Shown piece after piece: positions 8,041 through 15,191 of a DNA stretch of 17,439 nucleotides. The position numbers and the translations under genes are program-made. The stretch is from the NCBI GenBank assembly GCA_900539665.1, contig UQCV01000050.1, positions 1 to 17,439 on the forward strand. Reading direction: 5' to 3'. The DNA comes from an uncultured Succinivibrionaceae bacterium (lineage in GTDB: Bacteria; Pseudomonadota; Gammaproteobacteria; Enterobacterales; Succinivibrionaceae). The first letter of the stretch is position 1; each line of letters starts with the position of its first letter. The notes beneath the pieces are model-generated. The model was not told where the DNA came from, did not search any database, and saw only the letters and a list, made by a program, of their open reading frames with translations.

Positions 8041-9031
8041 TGGTTACAATGGTATCAAGCAGAGTCTTGATTACTTCATCAGCGCTTACCTTATCCGCTT
8101 CTGCTTCCATACTCAAGAACACACGGTGTCTGAATACTGGGAAGATGCAGTACTGAATGTCTTCTGGTACTACGCGGTCACGGTTATCAAGCCAAGCTCT
8201 TACACGGGCACAGTTAGCTAACGCAATTGTGGCACGTGGAGATACACCACAACTAATCCAACGGCTTAAGTCTTGGTTGCCGTAGTTGTATGGCTTACGG
8301 GTACACATGGTGAGGTTAATGATGTACGGAATAAGTGCATCAGGAATTACTACACGCATGATTTCACGGCGAGCCATGAGAAGTTCTTCTGGTGTAATGC
8401 TTGGTAGACCATCTAAGGTACGTTCAACTTGCATATCTTGAAGCTGAGTTTCAACATCCTGACGGCATTCACGATCGTTAAGGGCAAGAATTTCCCTTTC
8501 GGTATCGCCATCTGGATAATTGATGTTGAGCTTAAGCATAAAACGGTCAAGCTGAGCTTCTGGTAGTGGATAGGTACCTTCTTGTTCAAGCGGGTTCTGA
8601 GTAGCCATTACTAAGAACAAGCCTGGAAGGTTGTGAGTTTCACTACTTACAGTAATCTGTCTTTCTGCCATCGCTTCGAGCAAAGCAGATTGAACCTTTG
8701 CTGGAGCACGGTTAATTTCGTCCGCCAAAATAAGGTTATGGAACAAAGGACCAGGCTTGAATTCAAAGGTTCCGGTTTGGTGACGGTAAATTTCGGTACC
8801 GGTAAGGTCGGCCGGAAGCAAGTCAGGTGTAAACTGAATACGATGGAAACTACCAACGATGCATTCGGACAGAAGCTTGATCGCTCTTGTTTTTGCTATG
8901 CCTGGAGGACCTTCGACAAGGATATGACCGTCTGCCAGCAATGCTGTTAAAAGCCCGTCAACTAAGTCAGGTTGTCCGAATATGTTTTTGTTCATATAGG
9001 AACGAACCCTTAAAATAGCTTCATTCGACAT
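8033..9031 (-). CDS. moxR: MoxR-family AAA+ ATPase
   Basis: The 332-residue protein matches the usual MoxR length and motif order: Walker A GPPGIAKT (41-48), Walker B ILADEINRAP (101-110), sensor 1 in MATQNP (142-147), arginine finger region LPEAQLDRF (156-164) and sensor 2 SPRA (264-267). MoxR ATPases act as chaperones that help mature or assemble complexes containing VWA proteins. This one heads an operon with a DUF58 protein and two VWA proteins, its expected clients. GGGA lies about eight bases before ATG 9029-9031, a modest ribosome binding site. The promoter is not obvious; the 1-kb gap to prmB should hold it. All ATPase residues appear intact. Confidence 0.93.
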   Translation of the reverse strand: MSNEAILRVRSYMNKNIFGQPDLVDGLLTALLADGHILVEGPPGIAKTRAIKLLSECIVGSFHRIQFTPDLLPADLTGTEIYRHQTGTFEFKPGPLFHNLILADEINRAPAKVQSALLEAMAERQITVSSETHNLPGLFLVMATQNPLEQEGTYPLPEAQLDRFMLKLNINYPDGDTEREILALNDRECRQDVETQLQDMQVERTLDGLPSITPEELLMARREIMRVVIPDALIPYIINLTMCTRKPYNYGNQDLSRWISCGVSPRATIALANCARVRAWLDNRDRVVPEDIQYCIFPVFRHRVFLSMEAEADKVSADEVIKTLLDTIVTIG

Positions 9032-10027
9032 TTATATTTTCCCTATTATCCCAATTTATTCCAAACGGCCCTTAAAACATCAGTCGCATGGAGTTTGCTT
9101 CATACGTTCGTCAGATACACTTTACGTCTATAAATCTGATTTTGTAAGGAGATTATTTGGCGGTGCTGGTGCCTAAAGGCAGTTTTTACAGGCGCACGTC
9201 TTAATAATCTGACCATTAAAGAACCGTATGTACGGTGTGAATTGTTGTATAACACCGAATTTCTAGATCCCGTAAAATATACCATAACTCAATTTATTGA
9301 TAAGATTTTGGTTTAAAAAGTGTGTGCCGTGTCTTTTTTTTACCGATAAGTTTTGTATTTTGGGTAAAAATAGAGCATTTGATTGAATATGTACCCATAT
9401 TACATACTTGTTTTTTGAGGGTGTATGTTAAAAACTTGGTTGTATATCTGTATGTTTTTACATAAAAAAACGTTGTTTTATCTAGCCATGTAAGTTTATG
9501 GTTGGGGATTTAGAGGTAATTATCTATAACTATATCCATATAGGGTAATTCTATATATAAATACATATATATGCGACATTTGAGTGTGGGACAATCTGAA
9601 CTAAATGGAAATAACTACAACCATGTAAAATGCTTAAGTTAAGTCATCATAAAATTAGTTCCTCATAGAGTCCGTAAATTTGTTGCATTTATGTACAGAA
9701 AAGCGGTCTTAGTTTCAATACGGTGGCGTCTTGACCATTTATGATGCTTGTTATGGCGAATTTTGGTTCTAAAATTGTATAATAGGCATTATTGGAGCTT
9801 TGTTTTTCGTTTTACCATAATGTGAAGCACTGTAAAGCACTCTCTAAGAATAAATTTAAAATACCTCAGAGGTCCTTGACGTGGTTGGGGCGGATTCCTT
9901 GGTTGGTTCTTTGATTTGATGAGTAGTTCTTTGAAGAATGAATCCTTGGTTTTATGTCATAACGAAGTTGGAACTTTAGGTATTTAGTAATATTTTCAAA
10001 AATTGAATTTTGGCAGGAATTAGGTTG
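9032..10027. other. Divergent intergenic region of about 1 kb, no confident gene
   Basis: AT-rich DNA lies between divergent moxR and prmB. Seen here: inverted repeat CCGTA-TG-TACGG (9224-9235), with CGGTGT (9233-9238) facing ACACCG (9252-9257); a stretch rich in TATATA at about 9548-9571; a palindrome ACCTC-A-GAGGT (9863-9873); a repeated TTCTTTGA in the 9907-9935 area; and GGATTC (9892-9897) facing GAATCC (9940-9945). A 61-codon minus-strand frame (9100-9285) lacks a ribosome binding site and any acidic residue and is not called. The length leaves room for a small RNA, but I cannot define one. Confidence 0.5.
9778..9783 (+). promoter_or_regulatory. Possible -10 element of the prmB-aroC operon
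   Basis: A perfect TATAAT lies in the gap upstream of prmB. No good -35 box sits 16-18 bases before it; TTGACC at 9731-9736 is much too far. If used, it would give a leader of about 240 bases. Confidence 0.3.
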
Positions 10028-11065
10028 ATGGACGACAAAAAGCTTTATTCAAACTTTGTAGTTGATAAGTGTCCGGATGAAATTGAGGCTGAAATCGTAA
10101 GCGAACTCGTAACTGTAAATGACGTGATTCGTTATGCGGCTAGCTATCTCATTGAAAACGGCGTCTTTTTAGGTCATGGTACTGACAGTTATTGGGATGA
10201 AGCTAACTATATCGTAATGTGTATGCTTAACCTCGACCCACCTGGGGATCCTGAAACTATGCAAGCGCGTTTAACCGACCGCGAAAAGAGAAATATTGCT
10301 CGTGCCTTGCGTATCAGGGTTAAGGAACGTGTACCTGCTGCCTACTTAACTCACCGCGCTTGGTTCTGTGGTATTGAATTTTACGTTGATGAACGTGTGA
10401 TTATCCCACGTTCACCAATTGCAGAAATGATCCAAAATAATTTCGCACCATATTTAAAGAAGACTCCAGAACGCATTCTTGATATGTGTACTGGTAGCGG
10501 CTGTATTGCTTTAGCTTGTGCTAACCAATTCCAAGATGCAGTGGTCGATGCAGTCGACATTAGCGAAGACGCTTTAGCAGTATGCGAAATCAATGTGGAA
10601 CGTTATGCCGTTGAAGATCGTGTTTACCCAATTCAAAGTGATTTGTTTGCAGTTTTACCGGAAGCTAATGCCGGTGACGAAGTGGAAGAGCTTTCTCAAG
10701 CGTTCCCAGAAGTAGTTAATGAAGGTTATGATTTAATTGTTTGCAATCCACCTTATGTAGATGCGCTCGATTTAGAAGATATGCCAGATGAATTCCAAGC
10801 AGAACCAAAATTAGCGTTAGCGGCTGGTGACGACGGGCTTGATTTAGTGAAGGCTATTTTAGCTGAAGCTTCTTACTACTTAGCTGAAGATGGGATTTTA
10901 GTAGTGGAAGTAGGTAACAGCATGTTAGCTTTAGAGGATGAATTCCCTAATGTTAAATTTAACTGGGTTGAATTTAAAAATGGTGGCGCTGGCGTGTTCG
11001 TTATGACTTATGATGAACTAGTGGAATATGCCCCTTATTTTGTTGAATTTAGGAGAAAACATTAA
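10028..11065 (+). CDS. prmB: Ribosomal protein L3 N5-glutamine methyltransferase
   Basis: PrmB methylates a glutamine of ribosomal protein L3 using S-adenosylmethionine. The class I methyltransferase motif DMCTGSGCIA (about 152-161) and the diagnostic NPPY (240-243, in LIVCNPPYVD) are present, with the PrmB-type N-terminal helical domain and RSPIAEMI before the catalytic core. I chose ATG 10028, which has AGGA nine bases upstream; an in-frame TTG 18 bases earlier would add six residues but lacks a site. The protein is 345 residues, longer than E. coli PrmB, because of an acidic insert of roughly 20 residues (EANAGDEVEELSQAFPEVV) just before YDLIVCNPPY. Its TAA overlaps the aroC ATG by one base, so the two are translationally coupled, a common gammaproteobacterial arrangement. 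Confidence 0.93.
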   Translation: MDDKKLYSNFVVDKCPDEIEAEIVSELVTVNDVIRYAASYLIENGVFLGHGTDSYWDEANYIVMCMLNLDPPGDPETMQARLTDREKRNIARALRIRVKERVPAAYLTHRAWFCGIEFYVDERVIIPRSPIAEMIQNNFAPYLKKTPERILDMCTGSGCIALACANQFQDAVVDAVDISEDALAVCEINVERYAVEDRVYPIQSDLFAVLPEANAGDEVEELSQAFPEVVNEGYDLIVCNPPYVDALDLEDMPDEFQAEPKLALAAGDDGLDLVKAILAEASYYLAEDGILVVEVGNSMLALEDEFPNVKFNWVEFKNGGAGVFVMTYDELVEYAPYFVEFRRKH

Positions 11066-12153
11066 TGTCCGGCAATACCTTCGGTCAATTATTTAAAATT
11101 ATGACTTGTGGTGAAAGCCACGGTTTAGCGTTGGCGGCAATTGTAGACGGATGCCCTCCAGGGTTACCTCTTTCGGAAGCAGATATTCAGCCGGATCTTG
11201 ACCGTCGTCGTCCAGGTCAGTCTAAGTTTACTACTTTGCGTCAAGAAGCAGACCAGGTCAAAATTATCTCTGGAGTATTTGAAGGTAAAACTACCGGGAC
11301 TCCAATTGGCTTGCTTATTGAAAACACTGACCAACGTTCATCAGATTACACCGCAATTTCTCAGATGTTCCGTCCAGGACACGCTGATTATACCTATTGG
11401 CAAAAGTACGGCATTCGTGATTATCGTGGCGGTGGGCGTTCTTCTGCTCGTGAAACTGCTATGCGTGTGGCGGCTGGGGCGATTGCTAAAAAATATTTAG
11501 CAACTAAATTTGGGATTGAAATTTCTGGGTATACCACCAAAATTGGTCCGGTTACGGCGCAAAAGTGCCAGCCTGAAATTGCTTACGACAATAGATTCTT
11601 CTTTTGTGATCCGGACAAAGTTGAAGAAATTGAAGAATTTATGACTGAGCTCCTTAAAGAGCATGACTCTATCGGGGCGTGTGTTGAAGTAAGAGCAAGT
11701 CATGTGCCAGTTGGTTGGGGGGAACCTGTCTTTAGTCGCCTTGATGCTGATTTAGCGGCGGCGATGATGGGGATCAACGCTGTTAAGGGTGTGGAAATCG
11801 GTGATGGTTTTGCGGTAGCTGAACAAAAAGGCTCATACCATCGTGACGTTTTGACACCTGATGGCTTTTTAACTAACCATGCTGGTGGTATTTTAGGCGG
11901 GATTAGTAGTGGGCAGGACATCGTAGTGCGCATGGCCTTAAAGCCAACATCTAGCATTACCATTCCGGGTAAAACTATAAATCTTCAAGGTGAAGTTACT
12001 GATGTAGTAACTAAGGGTCGTCATGATCCATGTGTTGGCATTAGAGCTGTACCTGTTGCTGAAGCGATGATGGCTTTGGTGTTAATGGACCACTTCTTAC
12101 GTAATAGAGCCCAAAACGCAGATGTAGTTTGTCCAACCCCTGTGATTGCCTAG
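11065..12153 (+). CDS. aroC: Chorismate synthase
   Basis: AroC converts 5-enolpyruvylshikimate-3-phosphate to chorismate, the last step of the shikimate pathway, using reduced FMN. The family signatures are all present: GESHG near the N-terminus, RRPGQSKFTT, FRPGHADYTY, GGGRSSARETA, THAGG-type NHAGGILGGISSGQDI, and KGRHDPCVGIRAVPVAEAM near the C-terminus. The length, 362 residues, is the same as in enterobacteria within a residue or so. The ATG overlaps the prmB stop (TAATG) and has AGGAG ten bases upstream, inside prmB. A compound inverted-repeat region and a strong terminator follow. Confidence 0.97.
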   Translation: MSGNTFGQLFKIMTCGESHGLALAAIVDGCPPGLPLSEADIQPDLDRRRPGQSKFTTLRQEADQVKIISGVFEGKTTGTPIGLLIENTDQRSSDYTAISQMFRPGHADYTYWQKYGIRDYRGGGRSSARETAMRVAAGAIAKKYLATKFGIEISGYTTKIGPVTAQKCQPEIAYDNRFFFCDPDKVEEIEEFMTELLKEHDSIGACVEVRASHVPVGWGEPVFSRLDADLAAAMMGINAVKGVEIGDGFAVAEQKGSYHRDVLTPDGFLTNHAGGILGGISSGQDIVVRMALKPTSSITIPGKTINLQGEVTDVVTKGRHDPCVGIRAVPVAEAMMALVLMDHFLRNRAQNADVVCPTPVIA

Positions 12154-12178
12154 ACTATAAATTTCAACTAGCAATTTC

Positions 12179-12250
12179 ATTGGCTTTCTAATTAGCTTCT
12201 CTGCTAAGTAAATAAGTAGAAGCTAATCGGGTGAATAAGTAGAAGCCAAT
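12179..12250 (+). repeat. Nested inverted and direct repeats downstream of aroC
   Basis: ATTAGCTTCT (12191-12200) is the exact reverse complement of AGAAGCTAAT (12218-12227). Around it ATTGGCTTTCT (12179-12189) pairs with AGAAGCCAAT (12241-12250) with one bulged T. The two right arms are also a 17-base direct repeat, AATAAGTAGAAGCYAAT, at 12211-12227 and 12234-12250 (one difference). In RNA this could form one long nested stem or alternative hairpins. Confidence 0.75.
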
Positions 12251-12270
12251 TTGGGATTAAACAAGTTAAA

Positions 12271-12323
12271 TAAGCCGGAACTAAAGGTGGAGTTACCACT
12301 AAAAAGTTCCGGCTTAATTTTTT
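12271..12323 (+). terminator. Rho-independent terminator after aroC with a branched loop
   Basis: TAAGCCGGAACT (12271-12282) pairs perfectly with AGTTCCGGCTTA (12305-12316), followed by ATTTTTT. The loop holds a second small hairpin, GTGG-AGTTA-CCAC. The T-run directly abuts the AGGAG of sixA, so the hairpin also shapes sixA expression. Confidence 0.85.
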
Positions 12324-12339
12324 AGGAGTATAAATATAG

Positions 12340-12945
12340 ATGAAGAATGTAAAAACAGAGCGAGACTTGTACCTAGTGCGCCATGGGGATGCTAGTTTTT
12401 TCAATTCTGATTACGAACGGGTTTTAACTTCACTAGGGGAAGCGCAAGCTAAAGCTGCGGGGACATTTTTAGCGCAAGAGTTAAAACGTAGATTTGAAAA
12501 CTTAACTCAAGAAAACGCCCAAGACAGTAATATTCAAGTGACCTCTACTTTAGCGCCAGCCAAAGCGGAAGTTTTTGGTGCAGGGCACGTGTTAGTGCGT
12601 ACTAGTGGCTACAAAAGAGCAGAACAAACAGCGTTTTTTATTGAAAGTGTCCTTAAAGCCAAGCTTGGCCCGACAGTTAAAATTACCCACGAAGTAGATG
12701 CTAATCTAGCTCCAAGTGGTAATTATGTAGTGGAAAAAGAATTTTTAGAGTACGCTAGCGACACTTTACCTGAAGTTGTCATTGTGGTTACGCATATGCC
12801 TTTTGTGGCGGAGCTTGCTTGGACGTTAGGTGATAGAGAGGTTAGGGGGTTTGCAAACTGTGAGGTTGCAACCTTTGAGGGGCTAACTCCAAATAAAAAT
12901 GGACCGACTACCTACGAGCCAAGTAAACATTGGTTACCGGCGTAG
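12340..12945 (+). CDS. sixA: SixA-type phosphohistidine phosphatase
   Basis: This is a histidine-phosphatase superfamily protein with the RHG motif at 14-16 (YLVRHGDASF; H15 is the phospho-acceptor), R93 in KRAEQT, and a second catalytic histidine H152 in VVTHMPFVAEL. In E. coli SixA removes phosphate from histidines of signalling or PTS-type proteins. The order RHGDA...LT..G...KRAEQT...THMPFV follows SixA rather than phosphoglycerate mutases. At 201 residues it is longer than E. coli SixA (about 160), mainly through an extra segment at about 52-85 and a longer C-terminus (SKHWLPA). AGGAG lies eleven bases before the ATG. No own promoter is evident: the aroC terminator T-run ends right at the ribosome binding site, so expression may depend on readthrough. 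Confidence 0.85.
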   Translation: MKNVKTERDLYLVRHGDASFFNSDYERVLTSLGEAQAKAAGTFLAQELKRRFENLTQENAQDSNIQVTSTLAPAKAEVFGAGHVLVRTSGYKRAEQTAFFIESVLKAKLGPTVKITHEVDANLAPSGNYVVEKEFLEYASDTLPEVVIVVTHMPFVAELAWTLGDREVRGFANCEVATFEGLTPNKNGPTTYEPSKHWLPA

Positions 12946-13673
12946 GGGGACTCAAAATTTTAGAAAGCACATCAAGCATAACTACATAAAGAAAAAGAGA
13001 TAAGAAAGTAAATTAAGCTCCGTGTAGTTTTGGGACTTATGTCTTTAGGGGGTCTTAGAGTTTAGAGGCGTCAAGGGGGATAAATTTGGGTGTTAGATAA
13101 ATATAAAAAATAAATAATGTATTTCGCTAAAGAAAGGCTATATCATTTATCCTAAGTATGGAACCGAGTCGACCAGCTTCACGTTTCTAACAAATCCTTA
13201 GTTTAAAAAGGAAAAAGTGTCGTGGTGTTCTCTTTTTTTACTAAAAATTCCCCGTATTATTGAGCAAGTGTCTTTAAAAAGCTGTCTTAAAAAAAGAGGT
13301 TTGATTTTTAGCTCTTTGAGTACATACTTAATTTTTTGGGCTATAGTTTTTATGGGTAAAATTACTTTAAGCCTGGGATAGGTCTTAAACGCTCGTAACT
13401 CGTAAATGGCTATAACAAGCTCTAAGATTAATGGTAATAGTAAGAGAGGCAAAATAAGAACAAGCTAAAACAAAAAGAAAGATAGTTTAAAAGACTCTGG
13501 TGCTTAGCTCTAGATTACAACAATATTAAGCATCATTAGATAAACATAAGCCATGCTATTTTGACAATAAAACCTGTATTTTTGAGGGACAGACGAAAGT
13601 TTGCTTAATGCTCTAAGAGTAAGGTTTTGGGGATAATGAAAAATGCATCGCGATAATTTAGGACAAATGCCAT
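12946..13673. other. Intergenic region between sixA and ytfK, no confident gene
   Basis: AT-rich DNA with no clear RNA gene. The only longer frame (13198-13452, minus) would start at TTG without a ribosome binding site. It has a hydrophobic leucine-rich start (LPLLLLPLILELVIAIY) and a lysine-rich remainder. A small membrane protein cannot be excluded, but the case is weak. A consensus-like TTGACA at 13561-13566 has no matching -10 at normal spacing. Confidence 0.45.
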
Positions 13674-13877
13674 ATGAGAATTTTTAAGAAATACAGTCCA
13701 GTTCTAGTTGCGCGTTACGTGCAGAACTACTTCAAGGGCCGGGTCTATATCCAAGGCCGTGGGGCTTATGAATTCAGTCAGGGTGTAGTCGTAATGCCAG
13801 AATGTCCGGATGCAAAGCATTCCAAAACCGTAACCGAAATCAATAATGTAATTCAGGAATCCAAACTTGCCATGTAG
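13674..13877 (+). CDS. ytfK: YtfK (DUF1107) small regulatory protein
   Basis: The 67-residue product aligns along its whole length with E. coli YtfK (68 residues) as I know it: MRIFKKYSPVLVARYVQNYF against [20 protein letters not shown], then GRVYIQGRGAYEFSQGVVVMP against [21 protein letters not shown]. In E. coli YtfK binds SpoT and favours (p)ppGpp synthesis during phosphate or fatty acid starvation. The same role here is inferred. AGGA lies ten bases before the ATG. It stands alone, with long non-coding DNA on both sides, and an 8-bp hairpin (13886-13906) without a T-run begins nine bases after its stop. Confidence 0.88.
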   Translation: MRIFKKYSPVLVARYVQNYFKGRVYIQGRGAYEFSQGVVVMPECPDAKHSKTVTEINNVIQESKLAM

Positions 13878-13885
13878 AGGCGTAG

Positions 13886-13906
13886 ATTACATGTGGACCA
13901 TGTAAT
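13886..13906 (+). other. Hairpin downstream of ytfK
   Basis: ATTACATG-TGGAC-CATGTAAT is a perfect 8-bp inverted repeat with a five-base loop. It is followed by AGATGCGG rather than T residues, so it is not a classic terminator. It may stabilise the ytfK 3' end or belong to the adjacent mobile-element scar. Confidence 0.4.
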
Positions 13907-13917
13907 AGATGCGGAGT

Positions 13918-13971
13918 GACATCCTCCCCCCCCCCCACACACACACACCTTAGAGGTGGGGGACTTCTTGC
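13918..13971 (-). mobile_element. IS200/IS605-like right-end hairpin remnant with expanded C and AC runs
   Basis: Read on the minus strand the region goes GCAAGAAGTCCCCCACCT, CTA, then AGG and a (TG)n and G-run, then AGGATGTC. AAGTCCCCCACCTC...AGGTGGGGGAGGATGTC is the style of terminal hairpin found after tnpB in many IS200/IS605-family elements, where it also forms the 3' part of the omega RNA. Here the left arm is interrupted: eleven C (13926-13936), then six AC units (13937-13948), so the simple 9-bp stem CCCCCACCT/AGGTGGGGG is distorted. No tnpB is recognisable beside it, so this is a scar or a solo end. Family assignment is from pattern memory and moderate. Confidence 0.5.
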
Positions 13972-14046
13972 TGAGTTCTGTTAAAAACATGGATTAAAGC
14001 TGTTTTAAAAACTCGTTTCATAATACTTTAGAACGCCTTAACAGAG

Positions 14047-14090
14047 GTCTTAAATGAAGTCTTAAATGAAGTCTTAAATGAAGTCTTAAC
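14047..14090. repeat. 12-bp tandem repeat, about 3.6 copies
   Basis: GTCTTAAATGAA occurs at 14047-14058, 14059-14070 and 14071-14082 without change, followed by a partial copy GTCTTAAC. Slipped-strand expansion is likely. Read on the plus strand the unit keeps frame as V-L-N-E from 14032 to a stop at 14164, but no start codon or ribosome binding site precedes it. Confidence 0.85.
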
Positions 14091-14098
14091 GGAGCGTC

Positions 14099-14140
14099 AA
14101 AAAAAATCCCTGTTGGATGTTGCTATAACATGGGATTTTT
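14099..14140. terminator. Bidirectional rho-independent terminator
   Basis: AAAAAATCCC-TGTT (14101-14114) pairs with AACA-TGGGATTTTTT (14127-14140) with one bulged base, leaving a loop of about 12. There are six T on the plus strand and eight on the minus strand. It lies 23 bases past the stop of the minus-strand TMEM43-like gene and would also stop plus-strand transcripts from ytfK. Confidence 0.75.
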
Positions 14141-14162
14141 TGTGGAAAGAGTGCAAGCAGAT

Positions 14163-15101
14163 TTAAATGCGGTCGTAATGACCTGAGCGCATATACCAAA
14201 TGCTCAGCATCATAGCTAAAAAGATCGTGGTTAAAATAGCAATCAGCAACTTTTTACGGGTGATCAAGGCATCGTCCCAATCGTTGCTAACATCGCCCCC
14301 GAACTTAAATTTAATTTTATCGTAGCGGCTTGATTCGATAGGTTCTATTTGGCCATTACCAATTAGAGCCGCAAAACTTACTTTTGACTTATAAGGTACG
14401 CCATAAATGGTGTAGATTTCGCGTTGTTCAAAACCGATGTAATCCGCATGGTCTTCTTCATATTTATTGTCTTCAAAGATGTCAGCTTCCACCCCGGAGT
14501 AAAAGTTTAAAGGATATGTACTACCGATGCCTTCAGCGACATAGCTTTTGCCGGAAATAGTGAAATCATGGTTAGCTATCGTAATTGGAGACGCCTCAGT
14601 TTTATGTTGTTCTGGACACGGACTTGAGACGGTTTTTTCACGGTAGCGAGTTTGTTCTGAAGTAGGTTTTTTATTGCGACGCTGCGTGTATTTAACCATT
14701 TTTTTGCTGTAGATACGGCAATCGTAGTCGAGGCGTAAAAAATCTTCAGTGTTTGCGACGATCCCAAAATAATCGACCATATGGGGACCGGTAAACGATA
14801 CATTGTTAACGATATAACTGCTCATTACTTTACTTTCGAGCGCTTGTTTTAATTCGGCATCACCGTTAATTTCAATCGCTTGTTCAGGATTATAACCGCC
14901 TTCTTTGGCTCCAGTTAAAAATGATGGTAAAGGGAGTTTTATGACTGCTACCCCTAAAACAATAGCGAGTAGAATAGAGCTGATAAGAACGTGATGGACT
15001 CGACGATCAGAAGTTATTTCCGGTTGGATATAGTTTTCAAGAATGATACCGTCACAGTGAATATTTTCATCTGATGACTTATGGCGGCGCAAAAAGCTCA
15101 T
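14163..15101 (-). CDS. Two-TM protein with TMEM43-like periplasmic domain (paralogue B)
   Basis: The 312-residue product has a charged N-terminus, a TM at about 37-55, a soluble region of about 225 residues and a second TM at about 284-303, with a short tail. Positive charges (RRHK; TRKK and MRSGHYDRI) suggest both ends are cytoplasmic and the middle periplasmic. It is a paralogue of the next gene upstream, sharing DAELxxAL, FGIVAN, FLRLDYDCRIY, TIANHDF, EDxHxD, REIYxIxGVP, GNGQIEPI and ALITRKK. Two cysteines conserved in the pair (C128, C162) could form a disulfide. The motif order (Y/FG..., LR..., Y; IG.F; FY..P; V.F; G..L.P) resembles eukaryotic/bacterial TMEM43 (DUF1625), but I cannot run a profile search. 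AGGA sits just before the ATG. It is 90 bases from its paralogue and probably co-transcribed. Function unknown. Confidence 0.8.
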   Translation of the reverse strand: MSFLRRHKSSDENIHCDGIILENYIQPEITSDRRVHHVLISSILLAIVLGVAVIKLPLPSFLTGAKEGGYNPEQAIEINGDAELKQALESKVMSSYIVNNVSFTGPHMVDYFGIVANTEDFLRLDYDCRIYSKKMVKYTQRRNKKPTSEQTRYREKTVSSPCPEQHKTEASPITIANHDFTISGKSYVAEGIGSTYPLNFYSGVEADIFEDNKYEEDHADYIGFEQREIYTIYGVPYKSKVSFAALIGNGQIEPIESSRYDKIKFKFGGDVSNDWDDALITRKKLLIAILTTIFLAMMLSIWYMRSGHYDRI

Positions 15102-15191
15102 AATTTCCTCGGTTAAAAATTTCTATGCAACAAAAGCTAAATACTTGGTAAATGTAAAGGCCTAAATTACCAGCAACACCAAAGTTAGCTA

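Noticed and set aside
9100..9285. 61-codon minus-strand frame upstream of moxR
   Set aside because: No ribosome binding site, no acidic residues, and it spans inverted repeats; better read as a structured non-coding stretch.
9100..9290. Functional group II intron
   Set aside because: Only a short CCGTATGTACGG string is suggestive; no domain V hairpin, no reverse transcriptase and no room for the ribozyme were seen.
13198..13452. 84-codon minus-strand frame with a hydrophobic start
   Set aside because: Starts at TTG without a ribosome binding site, and the rest is lysine-rich as expected from AT-rich DNA. A small membrane protein remains possible but is not supported.
13561..13589. Promoter for ytfK using TTGACA at 13561
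   Set aside because: No acceptable -10 at 15-19 bases; the sequence there is TTTGAGGGAC.
14041..14090. CRISPR-like array
   Set aside because: The units are 12 bp and directly adjacent with no spacers; it is a simple tandem repeat.
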